From Tenuifilaceae bacterium CYCD (lineage in GTDB: Bacteria; Bacteroidota; Bacteroidia; Bacteroidales; Tenuifilaceae), in contig AP027304.1 of assembly GCA_036322835.1 (NCBI GenBank), positions 3,782,001-3,846,000 on the forward strand: 64,000 nt of DNA, read 5' to 3'. This document shows, piece after piece, positions 23,709 to 32,771 of this stretch (positions are counted from its first letter, which is position 1; every line of letters begins with the position of its first letter). The notes beneath the pieces are model-generated. The model was not told the DNA's origin and ran no database searches. It worked only from the letters and a program-made list of their open reading frames with translations. Made by a program: the position numbers and the translations under genes.

Positions 23709-24664
23709 AGATTTTTCAGTATTAAAATCAATCCTAAAAACAATAACGTAAAAGCCACGCTTACCAGTATATTTATCCAACAAGCCCTATTTATATCTTT
23801 TGATGTAACAGCTCGGGCATTATCGCCAATAAAGGGTTTATTAACCAAAACCCCGTGATATGTATTTGGCCCACCAAACCTACAGTTCAGAATTCCTGCC
23901 AACGCCGATTCAGGGTAACCTGAGTTTGGGCTTGCGTGCTTATTTCCATACTTAAGCACAAAAACAAAACCCCTGTAGTTGAATGTTACCAAAACCATAA
24001 GCAATGCGGTTATTCGGGCTGGAATGAAGTTCAACACATCGTCGGTGCGGGCGGCAAACCATCCAAACTGGCGGTACTTATCGTTCTTGTAACCAATCAT
24101 TGAGTCGAGCGTGTTTACCATTTTGTAGGTTAACATCAGCGGTACACCGCCAATAGCGTAGTAAAACATTGGAGCAATTACTCCATCGCTCAGGTTCTCC
24201 GATAAGGTTTCTAGAACTGCCGTGCGTATTTGGTTTTCGTTCAGCGCCTTGGTTTCGCGTCCAACAATGTAGCTGAGCCTTTTCCTGCCAGCATCTAGTC
24301 CATTCTCAGCGAGTTCCTTATCAACTTTCCTAGCCTCGTAAATCAGGCATCTGTTGGCCAAGCCGTAGTATACCAGAATAGTTGCAACAATATAGTATGC
24401 TAAAATCGAAACCGACGATAAGTAAATTATACCATAGAAAGCAGCAAAGGTGGACATCAACAAAAACAAAACAACGACAAATCCCTTAAATTTTCGGAAT
24501 CCATTCCTGTTGATTTTTTTATCTGCAAAGAAAATAATATTACCAAAAAGCCTGATAGGATGAGGAAACCAGTAGGGGTCGCCAACAATTAAATCAATTA
24601 TCCATCCTAAAACCAATGGTATAATTAACTTTTCGGGTTGATTTATGATTGTGTAGTAATCCAT
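23705..24664 (-). CDS. cbiB: Adenosylcobinamide-phosphate synthase
   Basis: 319 residues, polytopic membrane protein. CbiB/CobD landmarks: GWIIDLIVGDPYWFPHPIRL at the N-terminus, LSENLSDGVIAPMFYYAIGG, MVNTLDSMIGYKND and ASPNSGYPESALAGIL. Attaches aminopropanol phosphate to adenosylcobyric acid. Last gene of the minus-strand operon; it overlaps the aminotransferase-like gene upstream by 22 bp. Confidence 0.92.
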   Translation of the reverse strand: MDYYTIINQPEKLIIPLVLGWIIDLIVGDPYWFPHPIRLFGNIIFFADKKINRNGFRKFKGFVVVLFLLMSTFAAFYGIIYLSSVSILAYYIVATILVYYGLANRCLIYEARKVDKELAENGLDAGRKRLSYIVGRETKALNENQIRTAVLETLSENLSDGVIAPMFYYAIGGVPLMLTYKMVNTLDSMIGYKNDKYRQFGWFAARTDDVLNFIPARITALLMVLVTFNYRGFVFVLKYGNKHASPNSGYPESALAGILNCRFGGPNTYHGVLVNKPFIGDNARAVTSKDINRACWINILVSVAFTLLFLGLILILKNL

Positions 24665-25671
24665 TGTTTTATACCCTTCACCAGTATTGAGTTATACGAT
24701 TCCTGCTGCGCTGCAATACGGATGTACGATGAGTTTAATCCCCTAAAATTTGATGCATCCCTTACCAATAAACCATAATTGCTGATTAGGAATGATTTCA
24801 AATCGGACGATTTTCCTTTGTGCAATTTTACCAAAAAGTAATTCGTTTGCGAGTTAATGACATCAATTCCTTCAACCGTTTTTAGTTGGCGCTGTAAATT
24901 CCTCGAGAGTTGCAGCAACTCCTCAATATTTGGCACTAGCAGATTGTAGTTATCAATAATAAACGAGCCAGCAGCAATGGCAATGGAGTTAACGCTCCAG
25001 GGCATTTTTAGCGACTTTACTTTTTCGCATATAGTAGGACTTGCAACAATGTACCCCAAGCGCAAACCTGGAATGGCAAATGCCTTTGTTAATGAGCGGA
25101 TTAGAATTAAATTTTCGCAGTTTGAAACTTTATTAATTGCAGAGCAATCCTCAGAGCATAGGCCTGTATAGGCCTCATCTACTATAAAATAGGTGTTAGG
25201 GTTTAGTTTACACAGATTTTCTATATAATCGGCATCGAAATGCTTTCCATCGGGATTGTTCGGATTTCCTAGCCAAACAAGGTTTGTATCGAAGTTTGAA
25301 TTTTTAGCAAAATCAACATTATCAATAAATAACTGCGTCTGCTTGTGAATCCGTGATGCATCCTCGTACTCCGCAAACGAAGGAACTACAATGGTTGATG
25401 AGCAACCGCTAAAAAGATGAGCAACAAGGTAAAATGCTTCGGCAGAGCCGTTAGTGATAACAATAGACTCCTCCGGTATACCATAGAAATTCGCTATCTT
25501 TTTTGAAAGCGAAACGGCATCGGGTTCGGGATAATTTCTGGCAATTATAATCTGCGAACTCAGAAAATTGGCTAACAACGGATGCATTCCGTACGGAACA
25601 ACATTGGAGCTGAAGTCGGCCACAATTTGCCCCTCGTATAGATGAATATCGTTTCCGTGTCCGTTAATCAT
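24643..25671 (-). CDS. cobD: PLP-dependent threonine-phosphate decarboxylase
   Basis: 342 residues of the class I/II aminotransferase fold: TNGSAEAFYLVAHLF, WLGNPNNPDGKHFD, VDEAYTGLCSED and the PLP-lysine segment IRSLTKAFAIPGLRLGYIVA. Position between cobQ and cbiB supports threonine-phosphate decarboxylase, which makes aminopropanol phosphate, rather than histidinol-phosphate aminotransferase. Overlaps cobQ by 8 bp. Confidence 0.86.
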   Translation of the reverse strand: MINGHGNDIHLYEGQIVADFSSNVVPYGMHPLLANFLSSQIIIARNYPEPDAVSLSKKIANFYGIPEESIVITNGSAEAFYLVAHLFSGCSSTIVVPSFAEYEDASRIHKQTQLFIDNVDFAKNSNFDTNLVWLGNPNNPDGKHFDADYIENLCKLNPNTYFIVDEAYTGLCSEDCSAINKVSNCENLILIRSLTKAFAIPGLRLGYIVASPTICEKVKSLKMPWSVNSIAIAAGSFIIDNYNLLVPNIEELLQLSRNLQRQLKTVEGIDVINSQTNYFLVKLHKGKSSDLKSFLISNYGLLVRDASNFRGLNSSYIRIAAQQESYNSILVKGIKQWITTQS

Positions 25672-27133
25672 TCTGAAGCGTGCTGTATATATACTCTAAA
25701 TCGATATTTTCCCTTACAAGATTAGCCAATTTATTGTAGTTTTTCTCCTTGTACTGGCGAAAATCTAGCTTTTCAGCAGCTTTAACACCAACCAAATTAA
25801 GGATATTCTCAACCACTGCGCCATTATCAAAAATCCCATGAATGTAGGTTCCCCAAGTGCTTGGGTTTAAAAAGTAGCCATCGGGCTCATTGCCGCTGAT
25901 AATGCAAAGTGGCGAGGGCTTTTCCGATACCGTTTGCCCCATATGAATTTCGTAACCAGTGCAATCATCGGGTAAATCCATAAACTTAAAGTTGCACTGA
26001 ACCGTTTTCTTTTCTGTTGAAATGGTTGTAACGGTTGGTAGAATTCCAAGTCCAGGAATAAATTGGGTATCGCCCTCAATGCCGTAAGGGTCGTGAAGTT
26101 CCTTGCCCATAATCTGATAACCGCCACAAATACCATAAACTGGTTTTCCGCTATGGTGATGATTAATTATAACCTTGGCCAAATTATTCTCCCTTATATG
26201 CATCAAGTCTGCAATGGTATTCTTGGAACCAGGAATTATAATGATATCGGCCTGCTCCAACTCCTTTGTGTTTGCTGTATAGTAAAGATGTACGTTTGGA
26301 TGCTGCTCCAAAAGGTTGAAATCGGTAAAGTTCGACATATGCTTTAGCAGAACCACAGCAACATTCACCAATCCTTTTTTTGATGTTGTGGTGGCAGAAT
26401 CGAGCACAACTGAATCCTCCTGCTCAACAAAAATATCCCGGAAATGAGGAATTACTCCAACCACAGGTTTACCGGTTAACTCCTCCAGAATTTTCCGTCC
26501 CTCTGTGAAAAGTTGAATATCTCCCCTAAATTTATTGATGATTACGCCCTTAATCAGATTCCTTTGACTCTCGGGTAAAAGTTGGATTGTTCCGTAAACA
26601 CTTGCGAAAACGCCCCCCTTGTCGATATCGGCAATAAGGTACGTGGCGGCATTCACCTTTTCGGCAACGCGCATATTGGTGATATCCTTATCCCAAAGGT
26701 TTACCTCCGATATGCTTCCTGCACCCTCAATAACTATTGGATTAAACTGTGCATCGAGTTTGCTATAGGCCTTCATTGCTTCATCAAACAGCATATCCCT
26801 GTCGGTTCCAACAAAGTACTCCATTGCACTTTTGTTGCCAATTGGTTTACCGTGCAGAACTATCTGTGAGTTCAAGTAACTGTTGGGTTTCAGTAGAATT
26901 GGATTCATCTCCACGGAACATTCTATTCCACACGCCTCAGCCTGAACTGCCTGTGCTCGTCCAATTTCAAGTCCATCGGGAGTGGCATAGCTGTTCAGCG
27001 ACATATTTTGCGCCTTAAATGGTGCTGGTTTCAACCCATCCTGCAGGAATATCCGACAAAAAGCAGTGTTTATAACCGATTTACCAACATCGGAGCCTGT
27101 TCCTACAAACATTATTGGACGTAATTTCTTCAC
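25664..27133 (-). CDS. cobQ: Cobyric acid synthase
   Basis: 489 residues. N-terminal ATP-binding part with FVGTGSDVGKSVINTAFCR and KPAPFKAQNMSLNSYAT, then a class I glutamine amidotransferase-like part with the nucleophile Cys in VYGICGGYQIMGKEL and His near TYIHGIFDNG. Performs the four side-chain amidations of adenosylcobyrinic a,c-diamide. Start chosen at MKKLRPIMFVGTGSDVGKS. 58 bp of degenerate AAGTTTATAAAGTT-like repeat precede it. Confidence 0.93.
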   Translation of the reverse strand: MKKLRPIMFVGTGSDVGKSVINTAFCRIFLQDGLKPAPFKAQNMSLNSYATPDGLEIGRAQAVQAEACGIECSVEMNPILLKPNSYLNSQIVLHGKPIGNKSAMEYFVGTDRDMLFDEAMKAYSKLDAQFNPIVIEGAGSISEVNLWDKDITNMRVAEKVNAATYLIADIDKGGVFASVYGTIQLLPESQRNLIKGVIINKFRGDIQLFTEGRKILEELTGKPVVGVIPHFRDIFVEQEDSVVLDSATTTSKKGLVNVAVVLLKHMSNFTDFNLLEQHPNVHLYYTANTKELEQADIIIIPGSKNTIADLMHIRENNLAKVIINHHHSGKPVYGICGGYQIMGKELHDPYGIEGDTQFIPGLGILPTVTTISTEKKTVQCNFKFMDLPDDCTGYEIHMGQTVSEKPSPLCIISGNEPDGYFLNPSTWGTYIHGIFDNGAVVENILNLVGVKAAEKLDFRQYKEKNYNKLANLVRENIDLEYIYSTLQND

Positions 27134-27134
27134 T

Positions 27135-27186
27135 AGTAATAAGTTATAAAGTTTGTAAAGTTGAAAAATTTATAAAGTCAAAAGAA
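27135..27186. repeat. Degenerate TATAAAGTT short repeat
   Basis: AGTTATAAAGTTTGTAAAGT and further TTTATAAAGTC: a 9-base word repeated with small changes in the gap between cobC and cobQ. A very similar run is at 29507-29552 between cobT and cobU. Confidence 0.6.
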
Positions 27187-27191
27187 AGACA

Positions 27192-27746
27192 TCAAATCCC
27201 ATAATCTTCCCTCCATTCAAGTTTTACAACCTCACCGTAATCGATTTGTAAATCGAAAATGCTTGCAGGATTAGTTCCGTTGATAATGCTATAAAAAGCT
27301 CTTATTGGGCCACCGTGCGTTACAATCAAAACATCATTAAGGTCTGATTTTGATGAAATATCATCAATAAAACCTCGGATTCGACTAATCACATCGCTAA
27401 AACATTCCCCATTCAATGCCGGATTCTGCACAAAATCATTGAAAAAGCCTTTAGCCTCGGGGGTTGGGTATATATCGTCCCATAATTTTCCCTCCCAATC
27501 TCCAAAGTTCATCTCCCTTAACCGCTCATCGAAATTGATTTTATTGCCATTGGAAATTCTATTCGCCAGCTGAGCGCATCGTGTCAATGGACTGGAGTAG
27601 ATTGCATCGAACGACACGCCTTGGAGTTTCACTATTACCTTGTCGCTTTCAGCAATAAACGTTTCGGCTAAAGGCACATCGGTAAAACCGTAGCAAAAGC
27701 CTTGGGGCACGTCAACTCGGGTATGTCGGACAAGGTATAAATTCAT
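27192..27746 (-). CDS. cobC: Alpha-ribazole phosphatase
   Basis: 184 residues. Histidine phosphatase motif LVRHTRVDVPQGFCYG (CobC usually has RHT and a following VxxGxCYG), then SSPLTRCAQLA, MNFGDWEGK and VTHGGPIRA. The RHT/FCYGFTDVPL signature is a good CobC mark, better than in the copy at 22093. Sits 2 bp after cobS in the lower-ligand assembly operon. Confidence 0.9.
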   Translation of the reverse strand: MNLYLVRHTRVDVPQGFCYGFTDVPLAETFIAESDKVIVKLQGVSFDAIYSSPLTRCAQLANRISNGNKINFDERLREMNFGDWEGKLWDDIYPTPEAKGFFNDFVQNPALNGECFSDVISRIRGFIDDISSKSDLNDVLIVTHGGPIRAFYSIINGTNPASIFDLQIDYGEVVKLEWREDYGI

Positions 27747-27748
27747 AC

Positions 27749-28504
27749 TTATTTGACTGCAACAATTACAAGATACATTGTCACCTCAGTAATTTGCTGT
27801 AATGCACCAAGTACATCGCCTGTATAACCACCGGTTCGTTTAATTATATAGGCTCTAAAGCCTATAAATAGAACAGTAACAACAACTAATACTACTATTG
27901 CCTGATTTATTGATAATAAAAAAAGTGATGCTCCACCAACCAACGATGCAACCAGTAGACTTCCTAACGATGCATTGTTCCCAACAGTTTTTGCCTTAGC
28001 CGTTTCATCGGGGCGAACATAGTGCGAGGTAAACATCAGGAAAACGGGAGTTAACCGACTAAAAGTATGCGCTGCAATCAATGAAACGATAATCCTTTCA
28101 GGATTAATGGATAGTAATGAAAAAAACTTAACGGCAAGAATTGAAACAACCCCTACAGCACCGTAAACACCAATGGAACTATCCTTCATTATGGCTAAGA
28201 TGCGCTCCTTGGTATGTCCTCCGCCGTAACCATCGCAGAAATCGGCAAAGCCATCCTCGTGTAATGCTCCTGTGATGAGTAAACCGGCTACTATACTCAA
28301 TATAATAGCAAGTGGAAATGGAAAAATCTGCTGTAAACCAAAGAAAGCAAGGGCAACAATTCCTCCAACTATTGCCCCTACTAAAGGAAAATATCGTATT
28401 GCATCCTTCAGCGAACCCTGAATATCACCTTTAAGAAAAGGAACAGGGATTCTTGTGAAGAATAGTACTGACGATAGAAAAATTTTAATTTCTCTTTTAA
28501 TCAT
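27749..28504 (-). CDS. cobS: Adenosylcobinamide-GDP ribazoletransferase
   Basis: 251 residues with several transmembrane helices. CobS motifs: FFTRIPVPF at the N-terminus, FPLVGAIVGGIVAL, and the acidic HEDGFADFCDGYGGGHTKERILAIM that binds Mg and substrate. Joins the activated lower ligand to adenosylcobinamide-GDP. Directly abuts cobT. Confidence 0.93.
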   Translation of the reverse strand: MIKREIKIFLSSVLFFTRIPVPFLKGDIQGSLKDAIRYFPLVGAIVGGIVALAFFGLQQIFPFPLAIILSIVAGLLITGALHEDGFADFCDGYGGGHTKERILAIMKDSSIGVYGAVGVVSILAVKFFSLLSINPERIIVSLIAAHTFSRLTPVFLMFTSHYVRPDETAKAKTVGNNASLGSLLVASLVGGASLFLLSINQAIVVLVVVTVLFIGFRAYIIKRTGGYTGDVLGALQQITEVTMYLVIVAVK

Positions 28505-29503
28505 CTACTCTTTATTAGACACTCCTGCATCCTCAAAGCTAGCCATTTCGTTTAAAAATGCAACAGCCGACTCGATAATTGGCAAAGCCAGTGCAGCACC
28601 AGTGCCCTCGCCTAAACGAAGTCGTAACTTAAGAACCGGATCGGCTTGTAGGAAATTTAGCATTTTTGCGTGACCCTGCTCGTTGGAGTAATGACAGAAA
28701 ATACAGTGGTTTCGAACATCTGCATTCATCTCACAGGCAATCAGCAATGCCGATGTAGTAATAAAGCCATCAACCAAAATCATCATACCTAGCTTAGCAG
28801 CCTCAAGGTATGCACCAACCATCATTGCAATTTCTAGACCACCAAAGGTTGCTAGGGTTTCCAATGGAGATGTTGGGTTATATTTCTCTGAAACCTCCTT
28901 AAGGATATTTAATTTATGCTGCAAAGCGGGGCCAATCATACCTGCTCCTGCGCCAACACACTCCTCAATTGGCAACTTCATCACCCTGTGCATAATTAGC
29001 GCTGCTGGAGATGTATTTCCAATTCCCATCTCGCCAAAACCAATTGTGTTACAGCCGGCAGCGTGCTCTAATTGAATAAGTTCACGACCTTTTTGGATTG
29101 CTGCTTCACATTCGGCAATTGTCATTGCAGGCTCCTTGCGCATATTCCTGGAACCGTTTGAAATTTTAGCATTTACAACGGGAATACCACTGGGGAAAAC
29201 ATAATCGACGCCAGAATCTACCACCTTCAAGTTAATTCCATTTTTCCGGCAAAATACGTTGATACCAGCACCACCAGCAACAAAATTCATAACCATTTGC
29301 CAAGTAACCTCCTTGGGGTAAGGGCTAACACCCTCGTCGGCTATACCGTGGTCGGCTGCAAAAACTATAATGGTTGGTTTATTTATTGAAGGGCTAAGCG
29401 TTTTTTGAATAAGTCCAACCTGCATTGCAATATCCTCCAACTGTCCTAATGAACCTGTTGGTTTGGTTTTTAAATCGATTTTGTGCTGTAATTGTTCTCT
29501 CAT
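28505..29503 (-). CDS. cobT: Nicotinate-nucleotide--dimethylbenzimidazole phosphoribosyltransferase
   Basis: 332 residues. Motifs: LDLKTKPTGSLGQLEDIA-like start (KTKPTGSLGQLE), VFAADHGIADEGVSPYPKEV, FGEMGIGNTSPAA with the catalytic Glu region, and MMILVDGFITTSALL. Makes alpha-ribazole phosphate from a benzimidazole. Abuts cobS with no gap. Confidence 0.94.
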   Translation of the reverse strand: MREQLQHKIDLKTKPTGSLGQLEDIAMQVGLIQKTLSPSINKPTIIVFAADHGIADEGVSPYPKEVTWQMVMNFVAGGAGINVFCRKNGINLKVVDSGVDYVFPSGIPVVNAKISNGSRNMRKEPAMTIAECEAAIQKGRELIQLEHAAGCNTIGFGEMGIGNTSPAALIMHRVMKLPIEECVGAGAGMIGPALQHKLNILKEVSEKYNPTSPLETLATFGGLEIAMMVGAYLEAAKLGMMILVDGFITTSALLIACEMNADVRNHCIFCHYSNEQGHAKMLNFLQADPVLKLRLRLGEGTGAALALPIIESAVAFLNEMASFEDAGVSNKE

Positions 29504-29506
29504 TGA

Positions 29507-29552
29507 TTTATAAGTTTATAAAGTTTGAAAGTTAAAAAGTCTATAAAGTTGA
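29507..29552. repeat. Degenerate TATAAAGTT short repeat
   Basis: TTTATAAGTTTATAAAGTTT followed by GAAAGTTAAAAAGTCTATAA, the same word family as at 27135-27186, in the gap between cobT and cobU. Confidence 0.6.
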
Positions 29553-29555
29553 AAT

Positions 29556-30065
29556 CTACTTTACTTTTAGAGGAATTCCTGATACCATAAGTATTACCTC
29601 ATCGGCCTGCGATGCGATGAATTGGTTTACCCACCCCTGCAAATCGGCAAATTGCCGAGCCTCCTTGTTTTCTGGGATTACACCCATTCCCAGTTCATTG
29701 CTCACAACAATAAGCCTAAAAGATGATTTGGTAAGCCTTTCCCATTCCTCTTTTGCTTGCTTAAGCGATATCTCAACGTTGAATTGATTATCGAAGAAGA
29801 TATTGTTTAGCCAAAGGGTAACGCAGTCCATCACAACAGTTTCTCCAGCAAAATCGATGATACCATTGAAACGTTCTAGCTCAATGGTTCTCCATTTTTC
29901 GCCACGGTCAGCCTTGTGGCGCTCAATCCGAGCCTCAAACTCTGCATCCCACTTACGAGCGGTGGCCAAGTAAACAGGATTAGCGGAGTTTTCCTCCGCT
30001 AATTTTTGTGCATATCGACTCTTACCTGAACGCTGACCGCCTGTAATTAATGTTACCTTGGCCAT
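29556..30065 (-). CDS. cobU: Adenosylcobinamide kinase / guanylyltransferase
   Basis: 169 residues. P-loop ITGGQRSGKSRYAQKLA at the N-terminus, YLATARKWDAEFEARIERHKADR (CobU second motif with the His), VVMDCVTLWLNNI and VVSNELGMGV. Phosphorylates adenosylcobinamide and transfers GMP. The C-terminus is slightly divergent (MVSGIPLKVK) but the length is normal. Confidence 0.93.
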   Translation of the reverse strand: MAKVTLITGGQRSGKSRYAQKLAEENSANPVYLATARKWDAEFEARIERHKADRGEKWRTIELERFNGIIDFAGETVVMDCVTLWLNNIFFDNQFNVEISLKQAKEEWERLTKSSFRLIVVSNELGMGVIPENKEARQFADLQGWVNQFIASQADEVILMVSGIPLKVK

Positions 30066-30076
30066 AATGTTTTAGT

Positions 30077-32227
30077 TTAAAAGTTGTAAGTAAAAGTGCC
30101 CATTACCGAGCGGCCTGGCATATTGTAGCCATCCTTCTCGGTGTAGTTTTCATCCAACAAGTTAGCAATTGTTAACTCAAATTTCTTATTCTTCTGGAAA
30201 GTATACGATACTGAATAGTCAAAAATTAGGTAATCGGGATGTTGAAGAACTTTATCTGCAGCGGTGTAACCACCTTTTTGGTAATAATCCACAACAGTAA
30301 TTTTTGGACGTAACGATGCAAAGTTGTCCTTCTCCAATCTAGAACCAATGTAGCGTGCGTTTAAGCGTGTTGAGAATCCTTTATAGTTATCGAACATAAC
30401 TCCAAAAGAACCATTACTTTTGCGTATATAAAGCATATCTCTATCAAACTTAACGGTATTACCCCCTTCAACTTTGGTATCCTCAAAGGTACAGTTAGTC
30501 ATTATGGTAAGGTTAGCGTATAGCTCTAACTTATACCTATCGCTCAAAAACTTACCAAAATCAACCGACGCCATTGTTTCAAAACCTTGGTAAAGTGCTG
30601 AATTGGCATTCTTGAAGAAAGTCGTATCATTTTCTTTATACTCAACAATCTTATCGGTATGATTAGTGTTGAAGAAAGTCATATCAAAATTAAATGCTTC
30701 ATTTTTAGAAGTAAAACCTAAGCCAAAATCCACAGTTACTGATGATTCTGGTTTCAGGTCAGGATTACCTTTATAGTTTTGAATCCACCAGTAATCCCAA
30801 TCGGCGAAGTATTCTGAAACACTATAGAAACCAGCAACTTTAAATGCATCGGGTACTGAGAAAGCTTTTCCAATACTGCTATGGACTTTTAGATTAAAAG
30901 GGAAGGTGTATTGGATACCTGCAGAAGGATTGAAAGCATTATAAGTGCTTTTTGATTTTTCTGATTTCAACAGATCATTTTCTTCTACTAGGAAATGTAT
31001 ATTATCAAAACGAGCACCAGCATTAACAAGTAATCCTCCAGTAGTATAGGTTGCCTGAGCAAAAGCGGCATACTTTGCAACCTGATTATCGGGCTGATAA
31101 GGGTTAGTGCCAATTATTAACGATGTGGCTTTTTTGAACCGTTCCGAATCATAATCATTCACATCCAAATCGACCCCTGCAAGCATTTTAATTGGTCCAA
31201 CCTCAAAATTATCGGACAATTTAAATCCATACTCCTTATTCCAAACTCGTAATGACACAAAACCAGTATCGGTGTTATTATCGTAATCCTGCGTTTTCTC
31301 CTGACTAAAATATGGAACGAACATTAGGGTATTTTTTTCGGTTACACGCTTTACTGGCATTGTAATATTTAGCCTATCGAAATCCTTCTTGGTCTGCCCG
31401 TATGTTCCCCAGTAATTTCCAGGTACGCTAATATCGTAAGCAAAACTGTAGATTGCATTGACACCAACACTCCAAGCATTGTTGAGTTTGTGCATCAATG
31501 CTGCATTCACTTCGTTTGATTGATATGTGGAATTCTTCATAGCATCGCCATACGATGCAGAATCAAGCATAGCTTTTTCAGCACTATTCATTTTGAGCAA
31601 ATTCCTACTACCAATATGGTAATTATTGGTTTGCTCGGTATGCGAGTAACCCAGCCTAAAACTGGTTTTGGCACTTAAACTGGCACCAACATCACCGCTA
31701 AGTATCATTGAACCAAAACTTCCGGAGGAGATTGATACCCTTCCCTCTGTTTCCATTGGAGCCGATTTGGTAATAACATTGATAACTCCTCCCATAGCAT
31801 CGGAACCGTAGAGTGCCGAGTAAGGACCTTTAACAATCTCAATCCTATCGATGTTATCGGCATTAATACTCGCCAAATTGTACGAACCAGAAGGAACTCC
31901 GTTGATAAGAATTAGCGTATAGCTGCGTGAGTGAGCGCTAGGTGAAAAACCGCGCATTCCAACCTTTGCCGATAATCCTGGATATTGAATAATATCAATA
32001 TTTGTAGTTCTTTTAAGAACTTCGGCAACATTGTCAGAAGGTATCGACTTAATCTTTGCACTGCTGATAACCTCAACCTTTTGTGGGATATCCTTTAACT
32101 TTGTATTTGCCCTTGATGTGGTTACAGTAACCTCTTCAATATCAACTTTCCTAATTGAATCGGTGGTTTGGGCATGGCCATTCAAAATAAGCAAAAACGA
32201 AAAACTAAACATTAATAATTTACGCAT
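30077..32227 (-). CDS. btuB: TonB-dependent cobalamin receptor
   Basis: 716 residues. Signal peptide (about 1-19), plug domain with EVTVTTSRANTKLKDIPQKV (a degenerate TonB-box-like start), VGMRGFSPSAHSRSYTLILI, NADNIDRIEIVKGPYSALYG and GGVINVITK, then a 22-strand-type barrel ending PGRSVMGTFTYNF with a terminal aromatic. Identity as the cobalamin receptor rests on the riboswitch in front and the cob genes behind. Confidence 0.9.
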   Translation of the reverse strand: MRKLLMFSFSFLLILNGHAQTTDSIRKVDIEEVTVTTSRANTKLKDIPQKVEVISSAKIKSIPSDNVAEVLKRTTNIDIIQYPGLSAKVGMRGFSPSAHSRSYTLILINGVPSGSYNLASINADNIDRIEIVKGPYSALYGSDAMGGVINVITKSAPMETEGRVSISSGSFGSMILSGDVGASLSAKTSFRLGYSHTEQTNNYHIGSRNLLKMNSAEKAMLDSASYGDAMKNSTYQSNEVNAALMHKLNNAWSVGVNAIYSFAYDISVPGNYWGTYGQTKKDFDRLNITMPVKRVTEKNTLMFVPYFSQEKTQDYDNNTDTGFVSLRVWNKEYGFKLSDNFEVGPIKMLAGVDLDVNDYDSERFKKATSLIIGTNPYQPDNQVAKYAAFAQATYTTGGLLVNAGARFDNIHFLVEENDLLKSEKSKSTYNAFNPSAGIQYTFPFNLKVHSSIGKAFSVPDAFKVAGFYSVSEYFADWDYWWIQNYKGNPDLKPESSVTVDFGLGFTSKNEAFNFDMTFFNTNHTDKIVEYKENDTTFFKNANSALYQGFETMASVDFGKFLSDRYKLELYANLTIMTNCTFEDTKVEGGNTVKFDRDMLYIRKSNGSFGVMFDNYKGFSTRLNARYIGSRLEKDNFASLRPKITVVDYYQKGGYTAADKVLQHPDYLIFDYSVSYTFQKNKKFELTIANLLDENYTEKDGYNMPGRSVMGTFTYNF

Positions 32228-32461
32228 TGTTTTAAAAATTTATGGTTAAACAAAAAACTTAAAACCAGCAAGCGCAGTCCGTCAAACCTTTGCCAATAGC
32301 AACGCTAAAGCAGTATGACTCTGCAAATACAGATTTTAAATCAACCATAAACTTTCGGCAAACACCAAGTTACTCCTAGGTTGTAATTGGACAATTGAAG
32401 TGGTGATTTCTCAATCAATCACATCGCTTTTTATCCCGAAAGCTATGATACTAAAAACAAT

Positions 32462-32632
32462 AAATTGGTAGGTCTTCTGGCTCACCTTACTATCTGAGGC
32501 CTTCCCATCCCAATAAATTAGGACAGTGGCAGGGTATTTCAGAAAGCGCATAAAGGCTTACAGCTGCGGGTACAGCTCCGGTTTTGCACCGGATTCCCTT
32601 TTAATTCCAAGGTTGATCATTCAACCCATAGA
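32462..32632 (-). ncRNA. Cobalamin riboswitch controlling btuB and the cob operon
   Basis: On the minus strand: GGGAATCCGGTGCAAAACCG, GAGCTGTACCCGCAGCTGTA, GCCACTGTCC, GATGGGAAGGCCTC and GAGCCAGAAGACCTACC, in that order and within about 170 nt. Compact form without the insert seen at 17.9 kb. btuB starts about 235 bp further on. Should reduce expression when cobalamin is bound. Confidence 0.94.
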
Positions 32633-32646
32633 AACCAAATTCAAAA

Positions 32647-32654
32647 CAAAAGTA
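32647..32654 (-). promoter_or_regulatory. Possible -7 element for the btuB riboswitch transcript
   Basis: TACTTTTG on the minus strand fits TAnnTTTG and lies just before the riboswitch. A TTTAC about 22 bp upstream is only a weak -33 match. Confidence 0.45.
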
Positions 32655-32771
32655 ATACATCTTTTAAATAATCCTTGTAAACCGATATCTTTTTAAAAAC
32701 CTAAAATTTGATAAAGCCCTCAACTATGAATATCAATTTTTACTAATTTAAAGCTTTAAAAAAATGAACCT

